Shown here: in pieces, positions 33,527-44,117 of the stretch
How positions within the stretch are numbered: the stretch's first letter is position 1
How the letters are laid out: every line of letters starts with the position of its first letter
Translations under genes and position numbers: made by a program
Notes under the pieces: generated by a model
Database searches by the model: none
Told to the model about the DNA's origin: nothing
The model's input: only the letters and a program-made list of their open reading frames with translations
Assembly: GCA_037447655.1 (NCBI GenBank)
Contig: JBBHKE010001737.1
Location: 93,572 to 143,550, forward strand
Direction of reading: 5' to 3'
Source: Zygnema cylindricum
Taxonomy: Eukaryota > Streptophyta > Zygnematophyceae > Zygnematales > Zygnemataceae
Length of the DNA stretch: 49,979 nucleotides

Positions 33527-33809
33527 GAATTGGGATATCAGCCCGATTACCGAGACCCTAATCCCTTCCCCCGACTAGGGAGGGGGGAGAAGTGAAAGGG
33601 GGTAACTTTCGCTTTCCCCCTGCCCTCATCCCTATTTATGCCCACGCCTCCCTCCTATTGTGCATGCCTATATGTAAGAGGGATGCAGCAGCAGTGGGTA
33701 TGATCATCATTTTGGGAAGCATTCGCATTTGGGGTTTATTTGCAGGACTCCAATACCGACAACACCGGGCTGTGGGCCCTTCCCTCTCGTTCATCAGGCA
33801 CGCTCGACA
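33527..33809 (+). repeat. G4 repeat B1
   Basis: GAATTGGGATATCAGCCCGATTAC to GCTCGACA; repeated at 34994-35278 with few differences. A 2-base spacer GT (33810-33811) precedes A2. Confidence 0.88.
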
Positions 33810-33811
33810 GT

Positions 33812-34840
33812 TGTCAAGCTCATGTGCTTTTACGGCAAACCTTTATATCACCAAGGATTTCCGGGCCTTTTTACCCTATACGGACTACAAAGTACGGAGG
33901 AGGGAGTGCACCAAGACGGACGAGAATCTTGTATTTCCTAAACTGAGCGGAACACACTTTATTTGGCGCCAAACACAGGCCGGACGACAAAGTTCTATCG
34001 TCTCTAAGATTGCAATTCCGTTACATGGAACTATTTACCACCAGCCCCCGTGCGGGGTATATTGCGGATTGCCACGTAACTTTCCGGATTTGCATTTAGA
34101 TTATACTAATAGCTATCAGTAGAGATTTAGTTCAGCCTCAGCTGACTTTTTGTCCATTAATTACGTTAGGTCAAAGTCTGGCAGGTTAGTGTCATTTTCA
34201 GGATTTTGTCTTATAATTCTGGACCGAATAAGTACTTCCGGCCGCGAATCTAGTCGTAGTCCGGAGCAGAACTTTTTGCCCCAAGTATAGTACGGATTTA
34301 TTTGTCTTGTGTCAGTTCAATTACTTTTGCTTGCCGCTTATTGGTTAATAGCCTAGCTTTGACTTTCGGACTTGCAATTTGACAAACTTTGATGTATAAG
34401 GCACTTAGGGGTCGAAGGAGATAGGTTACTTTTTCAGTACTGTCTCCTGTGAAAATCCTCAAAAATTTGAAAAAACCTTCTTTTGGAGAATCTTGTTGTT
34501 GTTTCGACTCTATAGCCATCTTGGTTTTGGATCTGTCTTTTGTGGAAATCACAGTCCAGGTGGGTAGTTGGCATTGTCTTCCTTTTTGGGTGATTTTGGA
34601 CTTTTTGCTGTTTGGAACCTAGAAGAGTCTGGTCGGTTCCGAGCTGCGAAAACCAAAGGTTGTTGGAGAACCATACCTTTTTTACTATACTATCAGGATA
34701 GGGGTCGCCTTTTTCTCATTTTCATCGTTGATTGCTGGGGTATGTTGAGCTCATTTCCCCACATTTCACATTTTATATCTTTTATTCTCTTTTCTGGGTG
34801 CAAGGTGATATTGTTAAATCTGGAAAGCCAATTATATTTA

Positions 34841-34879
<39 letters not shown>

Positions 34880-34993
34880 ACGTGGTAGTGCATTTGTGTC
34901 TTCATCTAGAGTTCTCTTTGCTTTGGAGTTACTTTTCTGGAGTAAGGTGAAAACCCCTTGGATCGAACAGCGGGTTTTAAGGGAAAAAATGCG
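33812..34993 (+). repeat. G4 repeat A2
   Basis: TGTCAAGCTCATGTGC to TTTTAAGGGAAAAAATGCGG. It is homologous to A1 of the same element, but its last 15-20 bases and the PBS copy are missing before B2. No gene is seen in it. Confidence 0.88.
34842..34878 (+). repeat. TA microsatellite in G4 A2
   Basis: A run of TA dinucleotides of about 37 bases. The same place in A1 (about 26081-26093) has a much shorter run. Confidence 0.9.
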
Positions 34994-35278
34994 GAAATTG
35001 GGATATCAACCCGATTACCGACACCCTAATCCCTTCTCTCGGCTAGGGAGGGGGGAGAAGGGAAAGGGGATAACTTTTGCTTTCCCCGTGCCTTCATCCC
35101 TATTCCATGCCCATGCCTCGCTCCTATTGTGCATGCATAGCTATAAGAGGGATGCGACAACAGTGGGTATTATCATAATTTTGGGAAGCATTCGCCTTTG
35201 GGATTTATTTGTAGGACTCCAATACCGACAACACCGGGCTGTGGGACCTTCCCTCACGTTCATCAGGCACGCTCGACA
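34994..35278 (+). repeat. G4 repeat B2 and right end
   Basis: AAATTGGGATATCAACCCGATTAC to GCTCGACA. Followed by the target duplication AGTT (35279-35282) and then G3 sequence. Confidence 0.88.
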
Positions 35279-35282
35279 AGTT
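35279..35282 (+). repeat. G4 target-site duplication, right copy (AGTT)
   Basis: AGTT after GCTCGACA. Removing G4 and one AGTT restores the continuous order seen in G1 behind its methyltransferase. Confidence 0.85.
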
Positions 35283-35339
35283 GCTTGCATTGCCAACAAT
35301 TTAGGAGCTTGAAGGTAACTATTTTGCTTCTCTGGAGAG

Positions 35340-36453
35340 TGGAGACTTGAAAAGGCAAGAGCATGTTGGATCACCCATGTGATTGCGTTTAAGTCGATGC
35401 TTTGTCCGATAAGGCTGCATCTTTGAGGTTCTGTAATACCTGGTGTAGCTGTAGTGTCCGGGTATAATCCCATGGCTTGCTCCTTTTTGCAATGGTTGGG
35501 GTTGTCCATTTTCCTGCGGTACTCTCAAATATCATTTTGGCTGCCCCTTTCCGATACGCATGGCTGTTTGGGAAGGAGACGAAGGTCGGAAGAGCTCTGT
35601 GTGGAAATCCTGGTTTGTTGCATTTGAAGAAGGGAGAACGGTCAGTTTTTGTGACGGGGGTGGCCATTCTCCCCTTTTCCAGGATTTGTTGTACCGTATT
35701 GTTGGGATCCAAAATTTTCCTATCCAAGAGCTGCTTGAGGATGGGAAGTTAGATCAAATTGGTCCAATAATCCCTTACTCTGTGGGCCCGCAATCCCATC
35801 TCTGCCGCGTCGAAAACCAACGGGATTCCTAAAATTTGGGTGACCTGTTTCCAACTGTCCGCTACATGTTGTCGCCGATCATCCTCCGGGTGGACATTCT
35901 CCAAAACATACCCCACTGGTGTGTCCTGGAGCTGTTCTATCCATGATATTACTTGTATCATCTGAAAGAAAGTCCTGCTTCTTTGGTCTGCATGTCCTTT
36001 CCCATGTCCGGCTAGTGAGTATCCTTGATAATGCCATCCTGCTACCACCAAATCTACCCTTCCTAGACTGGCTACGTGTGGGGTCATGATATATTCCACA
36101 TTCTGAGGTAAGCTTCGGTGAGCTTGGGAGATTGCCGACACTGGGAGTTGTTGAGGATATAGTTGGTGTATTTGGTAGAGGCGATGCTTGCTCACGGCTC
36201 GGGCTTATTTCCACAGCCGTATACGCCTCTATATGTATCGTGCTTTGAAAACCACTTCCAAATAAGTGGTGATTCCTGAAAATAATAATACAATCCGGAG
36301 CTTGGAATCTGGGATGGTTAGTGACACCACGTGTCGGTTGAACTTCCCATCTTGGGACGGGATTTCCGAAGATTCTGACCAAAGAGTTGAAAGGATGTTA
36401 TTTGGTGTTATAGCTGTAAAAGCCTGTTTCACTCTCCGCCGAAATGCTGCCAT
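35340..36453 (-). pseudogene. G3 cytosine-5 DNA methyltransferase (DNMT3-like)
   Basis: Most complete copy of the methyltransferase, minus strand, about 330 residues of catalytic domain. Motif I LRIVLLFSGITTYLEV (36303-36256), motif II EAYTAVEIS, motif IV VDLVVAGWHYQGYS, where the catalytic Cys of the usual PCQ is Tyr (36030-36028), motif VI YVLENVHPEDD (35913-35881), motif VIII HRVRDYWTNL (near 35780), target-recognition segment (35727-35470), motif IX KEQAMGL and motif X RCSLIGQSIDLNAITWVI (near 35400). R-x-R-x-YW-x-NL in motif VIII resembles DNMT3/DRM enzymes; the order I to X is canonical. Frameshifts near 36250, 35750 and 35500. It would methylate cytosine in DNA. Known hosts use such enzymes for silencing; its role for the element is unknown. 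Confidence 0.9.
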
Positions 36454-36599
36454 CTAAAATAATCGAGCTTGGTATCCCTCTTCCCACCGCTTGGAAATAG
36501 AAAATTGTTATATCTCGTTGGCAATATAAGCTGAGCAAGCAAAAAGTTCCGCCGGAGAAGATGTGGCATATACGGGGTAACAGCCGGACACCTGCGCAT

Positions 36600-37948
36600 T
36601 TATCTTTTCCTATTCCACAATCCTAAAGGAACCACCACCACGGTCCCTTTGGGCTCCTCGGGGTCCCTCACTGTGAACTGCTCCTTCCACACACTCAATT
36701 CCATATTAAGTTGGGTCCAAGTTGCCATCCCCAGCAGAATCTCGAACTGCTTCCCTTCCACCACCAGGAAGGGGAGCTGGATCTGGACTTGTTCACCAGC
36801 ATCATCTGAGAATTTAATTTCCATAGCTTTGATGATTCCATGGACTGGTTGACTTTCGCTGCTTACTGTACTCAGGCAGAGGTCGCTTGGTAAGATTTTT
36901 GGCCGTGATTCCTCATGCATCTACTCTAAAGCATAAGTTGTTATTAAATTTGGAAGCGCACCGATATCGACCATGGCATCTTGATAGCCCCCATATCCGT
37001 TGAGCTTGAAATTTCCGGTCTGGTTGAGGATGAGAGCCACCGATAAGGCTTTATAATTCGTATCCATCATAGGGGTCTTGGGTTTGGCGGATAGAAAAAC
37101 GGAACTAGATTGATCTGCCAGCCTTACTTTCTCCTGTCCCAAGTGAATTTCCTCTCCCAAAGCCTGAATAAGGATATCTTCTAACATATTGTGGGATAAG
37201 GCCAGAGTTTTGACATGTGTGATGGTGTAGGGCATTAAGTACCGGACTAACATAGCAGTTGGTTTGGAGGAAGGAGGCGCAGCTTTAGGCGGTGAAATCG
37301 GGTTATTCGGCTCCTCCGTTTTCTCTTGCTCCCCCCCCTTGCTTCCTCCTGTTCGGCGTTCAGACCTGGCGTGGGAGGAGTCGCTGGTGTATTAACCTCC
37401 AAACGTTCAGCCATGTACCGTTCGAACCAGTCCTCGGTTTTCCGCTTCTTTTCCTCTTTAGCATGTTTCTGTATCTCCCTTTGTTTGTCGGTCTTGTACT
37501 TTTTGAATCCGGGCGGCAGTTTCTTCATAGCTAGTGGAGGAGGATTTCTAGGTTTTATTCCTAGGCCAGTGTCGTTATTTAGTATTACTACCCGGGGAGT
37601 GAATGACAATGGTCGTATGATCTTTCTGTTATGATCTCCCAGGGCCAGTCCGTGTCTGTCCCTCCTTTGCTCCGATGTTGTGTGACGGAGTGGTCTACGC
37701 TTATCCCCCACTCCCACATTCCAAGGTCCTGACTGAAAAGTTTGGGCATGGTTAACTCTTAGAGGCGTCATATCCCATCCTATAATGTCGTCATCATCCC
37801 CAGCTGCCGAGGCTCCTTGTTCAAACTTCGCTAGCTTTTTCAATAGCTCTTGTTTTCTCCGTTGGAGTTTCTGAGCAATCGTCATAGCAACCGGACGGGA
37901 GGGAGAATTTAAACGTAAGGCAGCTAATTCTAAAGCCATCGCGGCCAA
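36600..37948 (-). pseudogene. G3 gag-protease linker and aspartic protease
   Basis: Long open stretch 37948-37247 (233 residues): coiled-coil-like MALELAALRLN, KLQRRKQELLKKLAKFEQG, acidic GDDDDIIGWDM, KLPPGFKKYKTDKQREIQKH and DWFERYMAERLE. Then LMPYTITHVKTLALSHNM and the protease with VDIGALPNLITT (DTG changed to DIG; G1 still has DTG), LPFLVVEGKQFEILLGMATW and the end KGTVVVVPLGLW. The 150-base stretch 36599-36454 between protease and methyltransferase is coding-like but not recognised. Confidence 0.85.
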
Positions 37949-37959
37949 TTGCTGGCATT

Positions 37960-39420
37960 GATGTTGAAATTTTTTTTTTTAGGGGTACGTGGTGCTCCAC
38001 CTGCTGGTGTTTGTTCGGGTTCCTCCATTGTGCGGCGTCCCCAGGGGTAAAGGAGCTGAAGAGGGAGAGAATTCACGACAGCTTCCCCTTTACCGGTAAA
38101 CATGGCGTATTGCATCATCTCCTTTGGCACCCCATTCTTCCGAAAACACTGTCCTTCCTTGTGTCTGATAAAACCGCATGCCTCACATTTGGAACCCTCG
38201 GTGGTGTATTTTCTCCGTTACTTATTATAAATTTTGGCGTCATTGAATTTTGGAAGTTTTATTAGTCTCAACTGAGCTTGAGACATTTTGGATGTTACGG
38301 ACTGGGAGTCGGGCGGTAATTGTCCTTTGTTATTCGTGTTTTGTACTCCGATCCCCCTCCTTGTTTCTTTTCTTTTTGCTTTTGGGTTCTTTCAGCCCTT
38401 TCTTTTTCCCATTCGTTTTGTTTCAAAGCGAGTTCCAGTTTGAGTTTCCGGGGGCACCGTTTCCACCCGTGGTCGTTCTGCTGACAGTTCAGACAATTAT
38501 ACAAAATCATCTTGTCATCCGCCGCTATTGCGGGTTCTGATCCGCTATCAGCTGCCTGTTTTCCCTTAAGCTTTCGCAAATCTTGGATTTTATCATGCTC
38601 TTCAGTGCTCAAAGATGTTTCTCTGGCAAACCCGGCGAAATTAGCTCTGGCTTTGCCGGTGACAGCCTTTTTCCCTTGTCTCACTATTGATGAAGTGGTT
38701 GTACAGTTTCATGGCTGCCAAAGAAATTTCTTTAGCCGAGGGGTTAATGCCTTGGATTGCTTGTCCTGCAATCCAGTTATCTAGAGCTGCCTGTCCGGTG
38801 GGTCCGAACGAATTTTAAACAGCAATAAAATATTTGGTTGCCATTGCATCAATAGTTGACAGCTTAGTTTTTTGGCAAAGACTGGAAGGCCTATTGAAAA
38901 GGGTTTGAGGAGTCTCATTCTTGAAGCATCCAAAGTCCGTGAATTCCTTAATGGCGGACTCATTTCTCTCAGTATACAAGAGTCTCCATGCGTCGAGGAG
39001 TGTGGTGAAAGGAGTGGGATTGGCGATCATTTGTGGGAGCCCGGGCTGCCTGAATAGCTTGCAGTTGGTTAACGTAGGCTCGACCTTGGGCCTGCAGCTT
39101 CATGTTTTTGATAAAGACGGGAGAAACACGAGCGGCTGCCGCTGCAGCCAAGTCAGCTTCTGCTTGTAAAATTGCTCCATCGAGAGTCGGGTCGGAGATT
39201 TTGATGCTAGGAGCCATTAGGAAATGTTGTCGCTACTTCTAATCCGCCAAGGCACCCCAGAGAGATAGTTGACCATCATGGGGAAGAAGGTAGTCGCGAA
39301 GTCATCAGGAATAACCCCTCTCGGATATTTGTTGATTTCGGACTTAGTGAAAAATTTCCACATTAGTTCAAAATCTGAGAATGCAATTCTAGAATTATCC
39401 CACATAAATATTTAGTTGTC
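37960..39420 (-). pseudogene. G3 gag: capsid and zinc knuckles
   Basis: Minus strand. Capsid from NSRIAFSDFELMWKFFTKSEINKYP (39405-39217), then ISDPTLDGAILQAEADLAAAAAA, YVNQLQAIQAARA (39217-39020), TERNESAIKEFTDFGCFKNE and FNRPSSLCQKTKLSTID (39030-38815). Knuckle 1 CLNCQQNDHGWKRC (about 38500-38455), a Lys/Glu-rich helix, knuckle 2 CEACGFIRHKEGQC (about 38186-38145), then LLYPWGRR. Frameshifts near 39020, 38790 and 38290. Confidence 0.88.
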
Positions 39421-39489
39421 CCCCATCTCTTTCTCCTCCTCTGCAGGATTAGTGAATTGGGAAGAGTGAGGTCTAGTGGGACTGACAAA

Positions 39490-41546
39490 CTACGCGGGGG
39501 AAATCACCCCTTGCACTTCGTTTTCGGATCTGGTATCACCTACTTCCCAGACGGAAGTAGCAGCTTGAGAAATGGCCACTCTCCTCCCCACTGAGGAAGT
39601 GGCTGGTTCTGAAAAGATGGTTTGGGGGTAGATGTCTCCCCCAGGTAACGCTTCTGTTCCCCTATGTGCGGAAGGTCTTCGCGATCGACGACCTCTCCTT
39701 TCCGATGGGATTTGAAGATCCGTTCTGTTTGGAGGTGTTCCCTTGGATGACGAAGAAGACGGGGATGGCGAAGGATCTTGCTTGGGAAAAGGGGTTTGCC
39801 CCCTAGCACTGCGCCCAGAAAAAGGAGAAGGGAGTAGTTCAGAACTGGATGATTGAGAACGCCGGTGAGGTGGAGAATAGGCGAGAATGGAAGTTTCTGG
39901 TAGCGCAGCAGTGGCAAGTGATTCAAATGACAACCCTGGGAACCCTATAGGAATATCTTTGGGATCTGATGCAGGTCGCGGGTTGGAGATGAAGTGAGCG
40001 GGGGATGAGAAGAGGAAAGATCAAGAATGTGTGCGGGAGGTGGCGGAGGAGTAGCTGGTCTCAAAGGGATGTGGACCCTTTCGTCTGGCCGCAATTCCAC
40101 CAAAGCCTCCATGGCGGAGAATCACCACAGATACAAAGGTAGGATTCTCTCGAGAGACAGGAGCGGACTCAAAAGGTAGATCTACACCCAAACACTTTTC
40201 ATTAGTTCTTGTTGTTCCTCCCCCTCCCTGCTGAAGAGGAAGTTCTAATGAATTCCCAGATGGAGTCTTCTTAGGGTGAGACTAAGGAACTTGAGCAGCT
40301 TCCCTTGTCTGCTCCTAGATGTAAGGATTAAGTAAAGGAGACGTAGAGACTTGCTCCCTAAGAAGTCCTCCGTACCTAAGCCGTGTGTCCCTTATCAACC
40401 GCAGTTCATGTTCCCATACTTTTTTCCTTTCTTCCTCTAAAGCCTCCCAAATCGATTTCGAAAGGTCCGAACCCCGTGGTAGCCCCTCCTTGAGATCTCA
40501 ACATTTTTACCAATTCCTGAGCATTGCTCAAAACCCCTATTAGATCTCCCACCTCTAAACCAGGCGCCTCGGGATCTGTAGGTTCGGTTCGCTATAGCCC
40601 CTAAAAGGGCGATCTGCGGGATCTTGGGGAAAAGATCTCACCCGATCTACCCGTGGAACCTTGGAATCGGTGGGTTTGATTGCTGAAGCCCCCAGGAGGT
40701 GAATCCTTAGGGATTGCGGAGGTAGGCTCTCTTATCGAGGAGGGAGCGGGTGCTGAGAATGTTTCCTCCTTGGAAATAAGAGCAAATCTCCCTTTACTAT
40801 CACGGTGGTCGAACCACTTCCCCTTCCAAGGATCGGGAAGGTCCTCCCTACTACCCTCTTCTCTGGGGCATGATCGAGAGGTGGTACGTCCTCTGGCTGG
40901 CCTGCTGGTAGATGTGTCCTGAATGAAAGATTGCGGCGGACGGAATTCTGGGGCTCTCCGAGGTAAACTTTGTTCGGATGGTGATGAGCTGCTTTCAGAG
41001 GAATTGCTCAAAATTTCAACCACTCCTCCCACGGGTCTAACCACCCGAGCTCAATCCCCATGGGCCAATAGTTGAACCAACTCCTTTTTCACCTTTAGCT
41101 CATGGAGATCATACAGAGAAAGAAGTTCGTTGCGCCCAAGACGTCGAGAATTGGCTAACACCGCAGGGTCTATTGGAATCTCGGCCCTGGGAATCTTGGA
41201 TCAGGTATGGAATCCAACCTCGGGCAGATGCCTGAGGACTGGAAACCCTATGGGCCAACTGCTTCTGTCGCGAAGTGGGAGACATTTTCCTTTTCTCTTC
41301 TGCTTGTGCCCGAGCCGCTTCAGCTAGAGAAGGGAACTATTCGGGGGTGAGGACGGGAGGAGTTAAAGGAACATTTTCCTTGGCCTGTCCTTTGGGTGGA
41401 GATTCAAACATGGGAGCTCCCAGGACGACTTCCTCGGGACTGAGAGAACCCACCCCAGGAGCAGACCCCTCCTGCCTACCTCTCTCCTCAGGCCTAAGGC
41501 TGGGGGTTCCCCTATCCTGAGCCTCTCCTCCTCCCATCAAATGGTA
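39490..41546 (-). pseudogene. G3 gag, N-terminal and proline/serine-rich part
   Basis: Start ATG at 41540 (MMGGGEAQDRGTPS), about 130 bases behind the PBS. Frame to 41337, then a degraded middle and 41044-40601 with VVEILSNSSESSSSPSEQS, DTSTSRPARGRTTSRS and KWFDHRDSKGRFALI. The gag site GATCCCGAGGCGCC near 40570 is the intact version of the site in which G3 itself sits in G2. A Pro/Ser-rich part follows (39933-39490, AYSPPHRRSQSSSSELLP). No known domain recognised. Confidence 0.75.
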
Positions 41547-41668
41547 ACCACTAGAAAGAGGAAGTAATATATAATGAGAAAATCTAACACCCTTCCACTA
41601 AGAGAGATTCCTGAGTCAACGCTCCTTTCTCCTCTAATTTTAGTAGACACAGGTTTCTTTTCAGTATT

Positions 41669-41679
41669 GTGACTATCCA
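41669..41679 (-). promoter_or_regulatory. G3 candidate primer-binding site
   Basis: Minus-strand TGGATAGTCAC at the A1/internal boundary; G2 has TGGATCAGTAC at the same place. It begins with TGG as expected for a tRNA 3' CCA end. I cannot name the tRNA. Confidence 0.5.
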
Positions 41680-42850
41680 CTAGAAGTCTAACTTTTGTAC
41701 CCTCAGACCCACTGTTGTAGTACCCTAGATGAGAGAAACCGATTCCGGAGAAAACACAACAAAATCCAAGAAGGACTACCGGCGGAGGACAAATGAACTT
41801 CCACGGAAAATAATAAAAATAAAAAAATGATTGACTGTTTCAGATTTAACAATATCACATTGCCCCAAAAAATAGAATTAAAGGTAGAATGAAGAATTAT
41901 GGCAAAGCAAGCTCAACATACCCTAGAAAGCTAAGATGACACCAAGGGAAGACGAAATATCTCCCGGTGGCGCCAAAGACCGGTACGATTCTCCTTCACC
42001 ACTCAGTTTCCGCAGATTGGAACCGACTAGACTCTTCTCGGTTTCAATAGCAAAAAGTCAAGATCGCCTAAAAGGATTGATATTGCCAACTACCCGCCCG
42101 AACTACAATCTCTAAACAAGACAAATCCAAACCAAGATGGCAATAGAGTCAAGCAATCAAGCACAATAAAGATTCTCCAAAAGAAGGTTTGTTTGTAATT
42201 TCTCTGAGGTTTTTCACAAGAGACAGTACTGAAAAGCAACCTATCTCCTTCGGCTTCAAGCGCCTTATACAACCAAGTTTGTTCACTTACGGTCCAAAAA
42301 GTCAAAGCAAAACAAGGATCATATCATCAAAAAGCAAATGCTATTGTTCTGACAAAGACAAATTAATCTCTACTACGCTTAAGGCCAAAAGTTGTGCTTT
42401 CTGTCTCGGCTAGATTTCCGGCTAAAAGTCAAAGTTGGTTCCACTTGAATAAGACAAGGTAGTGAAACTGACGTCTAAATGCCAGATTTTAACTAGATCT
42501 AATTAATAGAAAAAACGTCAGTTTGACCTCGACTAAATTATTACTGACATAAGACAGCCAAATCTAAATGACTATCCGAAGAGTTACGTGGCGTTCCACA
42601 ATCTGACCCTTAAAAGGTCAAGTGGCAACTAAGTGCATGTAACAGACTGAAATATTTGAAGTGGAATAACTTGGCTTTCCGGCCTCCATTTTCTGCGAAA
42701 TAAAGTGCGTTCGGTTCAGTTCAGGAAATCCCTTGATATGGTCCGGTTCCGTGTGCCTCCTTCGTTGTACGCTGATTTTGGTACAGGTAGAAAGGGTTTT
42801 GAAGATCTTGGGGAAGAAAAGGTGTGCCGAAAACACACACGAGCTTGACA
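41680..42850 (-). repeat. G3 repeat A1 (left end)
   Basis: Minus strand, TGTCAAGCTCGTGTGTG at 42850 to the PBS. It is homologous to A2 of G3 (shared: GGACAAATGAACTTCCACG, CAGTTTCCGCA, AAGCGCCTTATACAAC on the plus strand). No B repeat lies on this side. Confidence 0.88.
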
Positions 42851-42854
42851 ACCT

Positions 42855-42984
42855 CGGGATCTGTGGGTTCGGATTGCTAGAGCCGTCCAAAAGGGCAAAC
42901 TGTCAGACCTTTGTGAGAGAGTTTCATGAAACTCTGGACCTCCATTGGCCCTCAAAGTAGGCAGATCCAAAGAAGTTAATCTAG
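42855..42984 (-). pseudogene. G2 gag fragment between G3 and the solo LTR
   Basis: Minus-strand gag sequence ending ...CAATCCGAACCCACAGATCCCGAGG, the left side of the G3 insertion site. Its other half is at 19926 and below. The stretch is too short and damaged for a clear reading frame. Confidence 0.6.
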
Positions 42985-44117
42985 ATAGTGCCAACTCCTA
43001 ATTTGATATAAACCCAAATGACTGACCCCTTGACAGTCCTAACCCAATATAGATTCACCCCTGCGAAATAACTCTTTTTGTGTGCTCAGTTCCACCACAG
43101 AATGCAAAGTTAGAATATAAGATTTGGACACATTCACCCACTTTGACTTTCCCCTATAAATGCAGCCACCCTGGCAGACAAAAGCTTGGACCGACTACAC
43201 TCGTGTGTAGCCTTAACTCCCTTCGGTGCGCAGCAAAAAGAATCACTGAAAATGGTCGAGTAAATTGATAGTTATGGCAGGCCAAAGTTTGCCATTTATA
43301 CAAGGTGCTCTCTGGGAGAGGCAGCTACCTACCCAAAATTTTCTAAGTCTTATTCCCCCTCTAAAACTCTATCTACTGAAGTTCGGCACCAATCAAATAA
43401 TTGTGTCGTACATAAAAGTACAAGTACCGGTGTACTTTTTGTACGGCCATCGTACGACATGGCAAAAATGTCGACACGTGTCATAGCCAGATTTGTTCCC
43501 GCAATCTCCCGAGTCGCCGCAATCCAACATTGTCGAGCCACGTGTCACATGACGTGGCAATGGCTGAAAAACGCCAAAAGTACATATTCCGTGATCGCGG
43601 CGCCTATCGTGGCTGTCCAATCAAACCGGATACAATTGTAGCCGTTCAAAATACACGCGCCATATTTGTTTCGCGTTCGAAACAAATGCGCGGTATCCGT
43701 TTCATATAATACATTAAATCGTACTCCGTACTGTACAAAACTGTATCTATGCATTACGTATCTATTTTCCGCCATACGAACTAGTCTACGTGTAAAAATA
43801 TAGATATCTGTCAAACCTGTTATACTCTAGCACAGGATTTAGAATTATTGGTTAAAGCAAACGGCTAGTTTGATGGACAGAAGATACCCAGATCAAATCC
43901 TAGGTCTGTCAAACCTTTTATATAATCGTATCAAGATTTGCCTTCTTGTCCTCTTTGGACAGCCTAGGCAGCCATGGATCGAACTCCTCTTCAAGTTTTC
44001 AGTGACTGCGACAAGTGTGGGGACTTGAGTGAAGAGTTAGAGGCAAGCTGTCACTGTCCCGTTTTTGCCTTTTATTTTACAATCTCTAGACATAGAAAAT
44101 ACTTAAATTTCAACATT
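42985..44117 (-). repeat. Copia solo LTR in the gag of G2
   Basis: Minus strand, TGTTGAAATTTAAGTATTTTCTATG at 44117, matching the C1 LTR start, with GATCCATGGCTGCC and CATTTTCAGTGATTCTTTTTG further in. The 42985 end is approximate. No copia coding sequence adjoins it, and G2 gag lies on both sides, so it is a solo LTR. Confidence 0.75.
43845..43920 (+). other. tRNA-like segment inside the solo LTR
   Basis: Box B-like AGATCAAATCC (43890-43900), with flanking TTTGA...TCTGTCAAA able to pair imperfectly and upstream GGTTAAAGCAAACGGCTAG. The position matches the tRNA-like segments of the other copia LTRs. Confidence 0.35.

Larger units (their letters stand above)
25042..35278 (+). mobile_element. 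G4: complete insertion of a derivative lacking protease and DNMT
   Basis: 10.2-kb element with ends TGTCAAGC...GCTCGACA and a perfect 4-bp target duplication. Structure: A1, gag, deletion, RT, RNase H, integrase, PHD, polypurine tract, B1, A2, B2. Protease and methyltransferase are missing, so its movement would have needed proteins from a full copy such as G3, if the deletion came before insertion. Its insertion splits G3 between methyltransferase and RT. Confidence 0.9.
19927..42850 (-). mobile_element. G3: full-length gypsy-type DNMT element (interrupted by G4)
   Basis: The only end-to-end autonomous-type copy: A1 (42850-41680), PBS, gag, protease, methyltransferase, [G4 inserted], RT, RNase H, integrase-PHD, polypurine tract, B1, A2, B2. 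Without G4 it is about 12.7 kb. Ends are TGTCAAGC and GCTGGACA. Flanks are AGGT (42851-42854, minus) and GGGC (19923-19926, minus), compatible with a decayed 4-bp duplication of AGGC in the gag of G2. Confidence 0.85.

Noticed and set aside
33527-35278. B1-A2-B2 read as two elements in tandem sharing an LTR
   Set aside because: A tandem copy would continue into leader and gag after A2. Instead B2 follows and ends at a target duplication (G4) or at sequence of the interrupted element (G1, G3), three times at the same base.
35340-36453. Host DNA methyltransferase gene or pseudogene
   Set aside because: It lies between protease and RT in two copies of the element at the same position, with no host exons around.
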